From contig CAYQFH010000113.1 of assembly GCA_964416755.1 (NCBI GenBank), positions 1 through 8,238 on the forward strand: a DNA stretch of 8,238 nucleotides, given 5' to 3'. This DNA is from Thiopontia sp964416755 (GTDB lineage Bacteria; Pseudomonadota; Gammaproteobacteria; GCF-002020875). The notes beneath the pieces were generated by a model. That model worked only from the letters and a program-made list of their open reading frames with translations. It did no database searches and was not told the DNA's origin. Each line of letters starts with the position of its first letter. Position 1 is the stretch's first letter. The position numbers and the translations under genes are program-made. Below are positions 1-4,779 of this stretch, piece after piece.

Positions 1-48
1 CATGGCATGGCGATGGTGTTTACGGGTATGAGACACTTTAGACATTAA
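1..48 (+). CDS. purH: PurH C-terminal end (partial)
   Basis: The first 15 codons plus TAA read HGMAMVFTGMRHFRH, matching the very conserved C-terminus of bifunctional AICAR transformylase/IMP cyclohydrolase (E. coli PurH ends in a near-identical MRHFRH). The enzyme carries out the last two steps of IMP synthesis in the cytoplasm. Only the tail is in the window; the 5' part lies to the left. purD follows in the same direction 177 bp downstream, which is the usual gammaproteobacterial purH-purD order. An inverted-repeat element fills the space, starting two bases after the stop. Identification rests on 15 residues plus gene order. Confidence 0.88.
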   Translation, partial: HGMAMVFTGMRHFRH

Positions 49-50
49 TC

Positions 51-200
51 AACAGCAGTCTCGCGCAGAGACGCAAAGCCGCAGAGGGCTTAATTAGATG
101 GCAACGGGGTACACATTGATTCTAGATTTTGTTACAGATCCTGCTGCACCTCTTTTATGACCCATCGCTTTTTCTCTGCGCCTCTGCGTCTCTGTGCGAG
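51..200 (+). repeat. Intergenic inverted-repeat element, purH/purD
   Basis: The left arm (60-86) and right arm (174-200) are inverted repeats matching at 24 of 27 positions, built on the unit GCAGAGAC. They are separated by about 87 bp with no convincing gene. In the purH-purD transcript the arms would pair into a long stem; one of the three mismatches becomes a G-U wobble. Bases 51-75 match 24 of 25 bases of the arm that follows bioB (7728-7752, minus strand), so the two elements are related. The inner sequences of the two copies show no visible similarity. The element fills almost the whole space between the purH stop and the purD ribosome-binding site. Confidence 0.85.
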
Positions 201-225
201 AAGCTTTTTAAAGGTTTTAAATACA

Positions 226-1512
226 ATGAAGATCTTGGTAATTGGAAGTGGTGGTCGTGAACATGCACTGGCCTGGAAGGCGGCGCAGTCGGCCGATGTG
301 GAGGTGGTCTATGTCGCCCCCGGTAATGCAGGCACTGCACGTGAACCGAAGCTGGAGAACGTTGCCATCGGCGTGGAGGCAATTGAAGAACTGGTCGCCT
401 TCGCCAAAGATAACGCGATTGACCTGACCATCGTAGGTCCGGAAGCACCACTGGTGCTGGGTGTAGTCGATGCCTTCCAGGCTGCTGGTCTGCGCTGTTT
501 CGGCCCCAGCAAGGGGGCGGCACAACTGGAGGGTTCCAAGTCATTCACCAAGGACTTCCTTGCCCGTCACAATATTCCAACAGCTGCCTATGGCAACTTC
601 ACCGATCTGGATGAGGCATTGGCCTATCTGCAGAAAGTCGGCGCACCCATTGTGGTCAAGGCCGATGGTCTTGCCGCAGGTAAAGGGGTAATTCTTGCTC
701 AGACACTCGAAGAGGCGGAGACTGCGGTACGCGACATGCTGGCCGGGAATGCCTTTGGCGATGCCGGTCACAAGGTGGTGATCGAGGAGTTCCTCCAAGG
801 CGAGGAGGCGAGCTTTATCGTCATCGCTGATGGCCAGAACGTACTGCCGATGGTCACCTCACAAGACCACAAGGCACGAGACAATGGTGATCAGGGGCCG
901 AATACCGGCGGCATGGGTGCTTACTCTCCTGCTCCGGTGGTCACTCAGGAGATCCATGATCGTGCGATGAATGAGGTAATCTACCCCACCATTCGTGGCA
1001 TGGCAGAAGAGGGTAATGACTTCACCGGATTCCTCTACGCCGGGCTAATGATCAATGCCGACGGAACCCCGAAGGTGCTGGAGTACAACGTCCGTTTTGG
1101 TGACCCGGAAACACAGCCGATCATGTTGCGGCTACAATCCGATCTGGTCAAACTCTGCAATGCGGCAATCGACCAGAAACTGGATCAAACCGAAGCGCAG
1201 TGGGACCCACGCCCCTCACTCGGCGTGGTACTGGCTGCCGGGGGGTACCCTGAAAGCTACAACAAGGGAGATGTGATCTCCGGCCTGCCAAGCGAAGAGA
1301 TTACTGATCAGAAAGTATTCCATGCCGGAACCACTGAGATAGATGGCGAGGTGGCTACTGCTGGTGGCCGAGTACTCTGTGCCTGTGCCTTGGGCGAAAG
1401 CGTCTCCGAGGCGCAACAGAAGGCGTATGCATTGACCCGACAGATTGAGTGGAAGGATGTCTACTACCGAACCGATATCGGCTATCGGGCCATTGCACGC
1501 GAGCAGCAGTAG
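226..1512 (+). CDS. purD: Phosphoribosylamine-glycine ligase (GARS)
   Basis: PurD ligates glycine to 5-phosphoribosylamine using ATP, the second step of purine synthesis, in the cytoplasm. The 428-aa product matches the usual length (about 429 in E. coli). Visible landmarks are the N-terminal GSGGREHALAWK (8-18), GPEAPL (71-76), the ATP-grasp lysine region KADGLAAGKGV (145-155), EEFLQGEEASF (187-197), the substrate-loop region QDHKARDNGDQGPNTGGMG (213-231) and the metal-ligand stretch EYNVRFGDPE (286-295). I chose the ATG at 226 because MKILVIGSGG is the family's N-terminus and AAAGG lies about 11 nt upstream. An in-frame ATG at 157 would add 23 residues translated from the repeat arm. It is probably co-transcribed with purH. 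Confidence 0.97.
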   Translation: MKILVIGSGGREHALAWKAAQSADVEVVYVAPGNAGTAREPKLENVAIGVEAIEELVAFAKDNAIDLTIVGPEAPLVLGVVDAFQAAGLRCFGPSKGAAQLEGSKSFTKDFLARHNIPTAAYGNFTDLDEALAYLQKVGAPIVVKADGLAAGKGVILAQTLEEAETAVRDMLAGNAFGDAGHKVVIEEFLQGEEASFIVIADGQNVLPMVTSQDHKARDNGDQGPNTGGMGAYSPAPVVTQEIHDRAMNEVIYPTIRGMAEEGNDFTGFLYAGLMINADGTPKVLEYNVRFGDPETQPIMLRLQSDLVKLCNAAIDQKLDQTEAQWDPRPSLGVVLAAGGYPESYNKGDVISGLPSEEITDQKVFHAGTTEIDGEVATAGGRVLCACALGESVSEAQQKAYALTRQIEWKDVYYRTDIGYRAIAREQQ

Positions 1513-1530
1513 ACGCTATTGCATATTATT

Positions 1531-1554
1531 GGAGTGCCCGTCATTGGGCACTCC
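1531..1554. terminator. Hairpin between convergent purD and small genes
   Basis: A perfect 9-bp inverted repeat (GGAGTGCCC / GGGCACTCC) with a 6-nt loop lies 18 nt after the purD stop and 7 nt after the stop of the convergent 32-aa gene. Its position and GC-rich stem suit a shared bidirectional terminator. Neither side has a proper U-tract, so intrinsic termination may be weak. It could instead protect mRNA 3' ends after Rho-dependent termination. Confidence 0.55.
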
Positions 1555-1561
1555 ATCCCGA

Positions 1562-1660
1562 TCAATATTGCAGGTGTGCTTTTCCGCAATCTTTACAGGC
1601 TATCCCCAGCACGACCAGAGTCGCTACAGTCCCCAGCACAACCAATAGTAGCGTTCCCAT
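1562..1660 (-). CDS. Small single-pass membrane peptide with CxxC, 32 aa
   Basis: This short gene begins MGTLLLVVLGTVATLVVLGI (residues 1-20), one uninterrupted hydrophobic stretch long enough to span the membrane, followed by CKDCGKAHLQY. The tail holds C22-x2-C25 and H29, which could bind a metal or be redox active. No family is recognised. Support for its being real is a strong ribosome-binding site (AGGAG, 6 nt before the ATG), a coherent membrane-segment composition, a position 36 nt after the stop of the 63-aa gene on the same strand, and a hairpin directly downstream. It is probably the second gene of a two-gene unit. A chance hydrophobic ORF is the alternative; comparison with relatives would decide. 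Confidence 0.55.
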   Translation of the reverse strand: MGTLLLVVLGTVATLVVLGIACKDCGKAHLQY

Positions 1661-1696
1661 AATATTCTCCTAAAAACCTTCTAACTGAATCCCCTG

Positions 1697-1888
1697 CTAT
1701 CGAGTGCCCTCAGAGTGGGCATAGACGCCACTGCGGGCCATACTACGGATGAAAATTCGGGTCACATCCCCTTTCCAACCCACTTCACACTCGTGCTCAA
1801 ATCCACCAATCGCCTCATCTGCCTTGCGTCTCGCCTCTGCCAAAAGGCTCTGCTCTGGTGACAATCCCAACCGTTTTTTTGGTGCCAT
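1697..1888 (-). CDS. Hypothetical small soluble protein, 63 aa
   Basis: The product starts MAPKKRLGLSPEQ and has a basic N-terminus (KKR at 4-6), an Ala/Glu/Arg-rich probable helix (about 14-26, LLAEARRKADEA) and a C-terminal part with GWKGDVTRIFIRSMARSG (37-54). It has one cysteine (C34) and no membrane segment or signal peptide. I do not recognise the family. The ATG at 1888 is chosen because GGAG lies 9 nt upstream; an in-frame start at 1987 would add 33 residues of unlikely composition and lacks a clear ribosome-binding site. It is followed at 36 nt by the 32-aa membrane peptide gene and is probably co-transcribed with it. Confidence 0.6.
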   Translation of the reverse strand: MAPKKRLGLSPEQSLLAEARRKADEAIGGFEHECEVGWKGDVTRIFIRSMARSGVYAHSEGTR

Positions 1889-1951
1889 CTTACTCTTCTC
1901 CGAAATTGTTTTACCCCAATTGAAATGGCTATTTGCCGATCCTGTGGCACA

Positions 1952-1980
1952 GTTATAGAAGATGCACCACGCAAACTGAA
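1952..1980 (-). promoter_or_regulatory. Candidate promoter of the 63-aa/32-aa gene pair
   Basis: On the minus strand TTCAGT (1975-1980) and TATAAC (1952-1957) are separated by 17 bp. The -10 matches consensus at 5 of 6 positions, the -35 at only 3 of 6. The predicted start of transcription is near 1945, giving a leader of about 57 nt. An 18-bp imperfect palindrome (1980-1997, 14 of 18 symmetric) begins at the upstream edge of the -35 box, where an activator could bind and compensate for the poor -35. This is a weak call. Confidence 0.25.
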
Positions 1981-2026
1981 TACGCACATATACGTATTTT
2001 ATAAGAAAAGATAGGGAGACTACTTC

Positions 2027-2111
2027 AGAAAAGAGAAAGGCCCTCAGAGGATGGGGAAACCTACGAAAGAAGGAGGAGGAAGTTTTCGAAGGAGATCCTC
2101 TGAGAGCCTGT
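2027..2111 (-). ncRNA. Candidate sRNA with CCUCCUCCU apical loop
   Basis: Read on the minus strand, the predicted transcript starts near 2111 and folds at once. The outer stem is 14 bp (2108-2095 with 2052-2039), fully paired in this strand because the one non-Watson-Crick position is U-G; the same position would be C-A in plus-strand RNA. A second stem (CCUUCGAA with UUCGUAGG, 7 of 8 paired; plus-strand positions 2085-2092 and 2060-2067) presents a 17-nt pyrimidine-rich loop (2084-2068) containing CUUCCUCCUCCUU. That loop includes CCUCCUU, the anti-Shine-Dalgarno core of 16S rRNA. A U-rich tail (UUUCUCUUUUCU) follows the outer stem as in an intrinsic terminator. The perfect promoter at 2119-2147 fits this start exactly. 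Function as a trans-acting RNA is inferred by analogy with alphaproteobacterial CcsR/cuckoo RNAs. The alternative is a plain terminator of the 66-aa gene. Confidence 0.65.
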
Positions 2112-2118
2112 GCGAAGC

Positions 2119-2147
2119 ATTATATTAGCATTCTTTTATATTGTCAA
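2119..2147 (-). promoter_or_regulatory. Perfect sigma-70 consensus promoter of the candidate sRNA
   Basis: The minus strand carries TTGACA (2142-2147) and TATAAT (2119-2124) with a 17-bp spacer, a full 12 of 12 match at ideal spacing. Transcription would begin about 7-8 nt downstream, near the A at 2111, three nucleotides before the long stem. The TGA stop of the 66-aa gene (2144-2146) lies inside the -35 box. Such a match without an activator site suggests strong expression. Confidence 0.85.
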
Positions 2148-2344
2148 TTGCTTTGTTTTGCAATTTCCTCCTCACTACCCTGCTCCTGCATCATCTTGTT
2201 GAGCGGCAGATCCTCATCCTTCAGAATCGCACGACGAATACCGCAGCACCCCTTGGGGTGGGTGTTGATATACCAGAGAAAAAGCCAGATCACGACCATG
2301 CCACTACCGGCGACAATCAGTGCATCAGTCAATGTAATTTCCAC
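2144..2344 (-). CDS. Small single-pass membrane protein, 66 aa
   Basis: The product has a hydrophobic segment at about 8-26 (ALIVAGSGMVVIWLFLWYI), then THPKG and a vicinal cysteine pair (C33-C34), then a charged cytoplasmic-type tail ending EEEIAKQSN. The positive residues just after the segment (K31, R37, R38) suggest the C-terminus stays inside. I do not recognise the family. The start is GTG at 2344, supported by GGGAGG about 6 nt upstream; there is no ATG nearby in frame. It is divergent from ispB and is followed directly by the candidate sRNA promoter, which overlaps its stop codon. The good ribosome-binding site and protein-like composition make it likely to be real. Confidence 0.7.
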   Translation of the reverse strand: MEITLTDALIVAGSGMVVIWLFLWYINTHPKGCCGIRRAILKDEDLPLNKMMQEQGSEEEIAKQSN

Positions 2345-2386
2345 TGAGCCCTCCCAGGATCGATGATTGGATTTATTATTGCCGGT

Positions 2387-2423
2387 CAGATCGTACCATA
2401 TAAGCGCTATCTGCTACGATCTG
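2387..2423. promoter_or_regulatory. Inverted repeat in the divergent ispB/66-aa gene region
   Basis: CAGATCGTA (2387-2395) and TACGATCTG (2415-2423) form a perfect 9-bp inverted repeat around 19 bp that itself holds a near-palindrome centred on AGCGCT. It lies in the predicted 5' leader of the minus-strand 66-aa gene and upstream of the ispB promoter. It could be a regulator site, or an RNA hairpin controlling the 66-aa gene. On the + side a TTTTT run follows 8 nt later, too far for a standard terminator. Confidence 0.4.
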
Positions 2424-2445
2424 GCGCCACATTTTTCTCCCTCCA

Positions 2446-2474
2446 ATTAGCAGAACCGATCTGCCCATTTTCAA
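2446..2474 (-). promoter_or_regulatory. Candidate promoter of the 66-aa gene
   Basis: On the minus strand TTGAAA (2469-2474, 5 of 6) and GCTAAT (2446-2451, 4 of 6) are spaced by 17 bp. Transcription would begin near 2439 and give a leader of about 95 nt containing the inverted repeat at 2387-2423. It lies back to back with the ispB promoter. Confidence 0.35.
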
Positions 2475-2481
2475 CCACTAC

Positions 2482-2510
2482 TTGACCGGATTTGAGAGAA
2501 ACTCTACGAT
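2482..2510 (+). promoter_or_regulatory. Promoter of ispB
   Basis: TTGACC (2482-2487, 5 of 6) and TACGAT (2505-2510, 4 of 6) are separated by an ideal 17 bp. The predicted start near 2517 leaves a short leader of about 25 nt before the ispB ATG at 2543. No terminator or operator is visible between them. Confidence 0.6.
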
Positions 2511-2542
2511 GCCCCAGTTCCTAACCAATTGTTACAAAATTG

Positions 2543-3526
2543 ATGCCCCCCAGCACACCCACCTTTGAAGAGATTCGCACCCTGATTCAGGAGGATCTGC
2601 AGGCCGTTGATACACTGATCATCAATCGACTGCAATCCGATGTCGTACTGATCAATCAGCTGGGGCACTATATTGTTGCCGGCGGCGGAAAACGGGTTCG
2701 CCCCATGGTTGTGCTACTCGCAGCCCGCGCCTGTGGCAGCAGTAGTGAAGATGCAATCCAGCTGGCTGCCGTGATCGAGTTTATCCACACCGCAACCCTG
2801 CTGCACGATGATGTGGTCGACACCTCGGAGATGCGCCGTGGCAAGGAGACCGCCAACGCCGCCTTCGGCAATCAGGCCGCCGTGCTGACCGGTGACTTCC
2901 TCTACTCCCGCTCCTTCCAGATGATGGTAGAGGTGCAGAACATGCGGGTGATGGAGATTCTGGCTGAAACCACCAACGTCATCGCCGAAGGTGAGGTACT
3001 GCAGTTGATGAACTGCAACGATCCAGACACCGATGAAGAGCGCTACTATCAGGTGATCTACCGCAAGACCGCCAAGCTGTTCGAGGCGGGCGGGCAACTT
3101 GGTGCCGTGGTGGCCAATCAACCTGCTGAAATCGAGGCTGCGTTGATGAACTACGGCAAGCATCTCGGTAACGCCTTCCAGCTGATTGATGATGCGCTCG
3201 ACTACAGCGCCTCTGCCGAGGAGATGGGCAAGAACGTCGGAGATGACCTGGCAGAAGGCAAACCGACCCTGCCACTGATCTACGCCATGGCACAGAGTGA
3301 AGGGGCTGAACGAGAGCAGATTCACAATGCGATTGAGAATGGAGGGGGTGACCAGTTTGACCCCATCATGGAGACCATCACCCGCACTGGAGCCATCGAA
3401 TATACCTTGAAGGCGGCAGAGGAGGCGGTTGAACAGGCTACAGAGGCGGCGATGCAGCTACCTGCATCCCCCTACCGCGATGCGCTCATTGCACTAGTAC
3501 AGTTCACACTCACCCGTACTCACTAA
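2543..3526 (+). CDS. ispB: Octaprenyl diphosphate synthase
   Basis: This trans-polyprenyl diphosphate synthase extends farnesyl diphosphate with isopentenyl diphosphate to make the side chain of ubiquinone or menaquinone. The product is 327 aa (E. coli IspB 323). Family motifs are in order: GGGKRVRP (47-54) binding diphosphate, the first Asp-rich motif LLHDDVVDTSEMRRG (86-100), GDFLYSR (117-123), the EVLQL helix (151-155), and the second Asp-rich motif QLIDDALDY (213-221) with GKNVGDDLAEGKPTLP (229-244). Close agreement with IspB points to octaprenyl length, though chain length cannot be proved by eye. The ATG at 2543 has no obvious Shine-Dalgarno; a TTG directly before it (2540) is a less likely start. 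It stands alone with its own promoter, unlike the rplU-linked arrangement in E. coli. Confidence 0.93.
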   Translation: MPPSTPTFEEIRTLIQEDLQAVDTLIINRLQSDVVLINQLGHYIVAGGGKRVRPMVVLLAARACGSSSEDAIQLAAVIEFIHTATLLHDDVVDTSEMRRGKETANAAFGNQAAVLTGDFLYSRSFQMMVEVQNMRVMEILAETTNVIAEGEVLQLMNCNDPDTDEERYYQVIYRKTAKLFEAGGQLGAVVANQPAEIEAALMNYGKHLGNAFQLIDDALDYSASAEEMGKNVGDDLAEGKPTLPLIYAMAQSEGAEREQIHNAIENGGGDQFDPIMETITRTGAIEYTLKAAEEAVEQATEAAMQLPASPYRDALIALVQFTLTRTH

Positions 3527-3622
3527 CTAGTCCTCTGTAACATTTTGTAAAATAATAACTCTTTCCTTGAGCGTGCCGACTGCCGTAAGATCGCTTCAGC
3601 ACCACAATCAAGGAGGCGTATT

Positions 3623-4023
3623 ATGCAGCAACGAGGATTCACCCTGATCGAACTGATCATCGCGATCGCCATCATCGCTATTCTGGCTGCACTTGCGATT
3701 CCCTCCTATACCCAATACACCACACGCGCCCACTATGCTGAGGTGGTGATGGCAGCTCAACCGGTCAAGATCGGCGTTGAACAGTGCTATCAGGTTCGGC
3801 GTGCACTGGCTGACTGTGATGGCGGAAGCTATGGTGTTCCTGCCAACACCACCTCCGTCACCGGCGCTGTGGATTCAGTCTCCACTACCGATGGTGTGAT
3901 CACCATCACCCCGGATGCAGCTAACGGTATTCTGGCAACTGACACCTACATCCTCACGCCAACGGCTGCCTCACCGCTCAGCTGGGCCACCAGTGGTGGT
4001 GGCGTGACCAATGGTTACGCCCA
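3623..4023 (+). CDS. Type IV major-type pilin (3' end in gap)
   Basis: The product begins MQQRG then FTLIELIIAIAIIAILAALA, a type III prepilin signal cut after G5 by prepilin peptidase. Mature Phe1 and Glu5 and the hydrophobic assembly helix are all present, so it is a structural type IV pilin or close minor pilin, processed and assembled in the envelope. Two cysteines (C55 and C65) probably form a short disulfide in the globular domain, which is rich in Thr/Ser/Gly. An excellent ribosome-binding site (AAGGAGG, 6 nt before the ATG) fixes the start. 133 residues are visible before the N run; most PilA-type pilins are 130-160 aa, so little is probably missing. Pilus genes are not seen nearby, and there is no clear RpoN promoter. 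Whether it is PilA itself cannot be told. Confidence 0.9.
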
Positions 4024-4123
4024 NNNNNNNNNNNNNNNNNNNNNNNNNNNNNNNNNNNNNNNNNNNNNNNNNNNNNNNNNNNNNNNNNNNNNNNNNNNNN
4101 NNNNNNNNNNNNNNNNNNNNNNN
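4024..4123. other. Assembly gap of 100 N
   Basis: Exactly 100 undetermined bases separate two contig ends, the conventional placeholder for a gap of unknown size. It cuts the 3' ends of two convergent genes: the pilin gene on the left and the peroxiredoxin gene on the right. The sequence between them, including any terminator or further genes, is unknown. Confidence 0.97.
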
Positions 4124-4614
4124 AACTGCAGGGCATCAACCATGCGGATCATCTCGTCTACGTTACGACCCAGTGAGAGGTTGTTGACCACCTGATGCTG
4201 AACCACGTTGTCCTTGTCGATCAGGAAAGAGGCACGCAGTGCGGGAGCACCACCTGGAACCTGTATACCGTAGGCCTGAGTGATCTCCTGCTTCATGTCA
4301 CCCACCATTGCATACTTGACTGCACCGATACCGCCATCCTTCACATCAGTATTGCGCCATGCATTGTGGGTCCAGTGTGAATCGATGGAGACACCCACCA
4401 CCTCAACACCGCGCTTCTCGAACTCCGCCATGCGGTGGTCGAATGCCAGCAATTCAGATGGGCAAACAAAAGTGAAGTCCAGTGGGTAAAAGAAGACCAC
4501 CGCATACTTGCCCTTCTTGGCCTCATGGAAGTTGTACTCGGCGTTGATCTCGCCGTTGCCCATTACAGTTGGGGCGGTAAAGTCTGGTGCTTCGCGTCCT
4601 ACCAATACACTCAT
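4124..4614 (-). CDS. 2-Cys peroxiredoxin, AhpC/Prx1 type (3' end in gap)
   Basis: A thiol peroxidase reducing hydrogen peroxide, organic hydroperoxides and probably peroxynitrite in the cytoplasm. Of a usual length near 200 aa, 163 residues are visible. The thioredoxin-fold start VGREAPDFTAP (5-15), the active site FYPLDFTFVCPSE with Thr48 and peroxidatic Cys51 (42-54), and the conserved Arg127 in APALRASF (123-130) are seen. The site reads VCPSE where VCPTE is commoner. The C-terminal resolving cysteine would lie in the missing part, so the typical 2-Cys class is inferred from overall similarity. The ATG at 4614 has AAGGAG 6 nt upstream. An in-frame start at 4710 would add 32 residues foreign to the family. 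It has its own promoter just after bioC. Confidence 0.93.
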
Positions 4615-4704
4615 CTTGAACTCCTTAAAAATGGTTTGAATAATTTTGCGTATAAATTGGCTTAGCCATCTTTCGATAGCCTCCTCAGCCATGCGATTCC
4701 GAAC

Positions 4705-4721
4705 AATCAATCTGAATCAAT
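4705..4721. promoter_or_regulatory. AATCAAT direct repeats, one helical turn apart
   Basis: Two exact 7-bp copies of AATCAAT (4705-4711 and 4715-4721) are spaced 10 bp centre to centre, just downstream of the predicted peroxiredoxin transcription start. This spacing places both on the same DNA face and could form an operator. It does not fit the OxyR layout I know. Chance in an AT-rich leader is possible. Confidence 0.25.
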
Positions 4722-4736
4722 AATTCGAGTGAGTGA

Positions 4737-4764
4737 ATCATAACGGTTCTCACCCGACTGTCAA
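4737..4764 (-). promoter_or_regulatory. Strong promoter of the peroxiredoxin gene
   Basis: On the minus strand TTGACA (4759-4764, 6 of 6) and TATGAT (4737-4742, 5 of 6) are separated by 16 bp. The -35 begins 15 nt after the bioC stop codon, so the peroxiredoxin gene can be transcribed independently of the biotin operon. The untranslated leader would be about 115 nt. Confidence 0.75.
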
Positions 4765-4779
4765 GACCAACTATTTCAA

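Noticed and set aside
98..160. 20-codon ORF inside the purH/purD element
   Set aside because: Too short and without supporting signals beyond a weak purine stretch upstream.
157..225. Upstream in-frame ATG for purD, adding 23 residues
   Set aside because: The extra residues are a translation of the repeat arm (174-200), and the ATG at 226 gives the family's exact N-terminus with a ribosome-binding site.
2141..2366. Plus-strand ORFs across the 66-aa gene and sRNA promoter
   Set aside because: They lack ribosome-binding sites, while the minus-strand reading has one and a coherent membrane segment.
2714..3325. 203-codon minus-strand ORF opposite ispB
   Set aside because: Antisense shadow of ispB, rich in His/Gln/Leu as expected for a reverse frame.
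3540..3600. RpoN-type or sigma-70 promoter for the pilin gene
   Set aside because: No GG/GC pair with RpoN spacing was found. TAAGAT near 3587 has only a poor -35 match at 18 bp, so no promoter was called.
4615..4710. Longer peroxiredoxin starting at 4710
   Set aside because: The extra 32 residues have no counterpart in the family, and the ATG at 4614 has a strong AAGGAG at ideal spacing.
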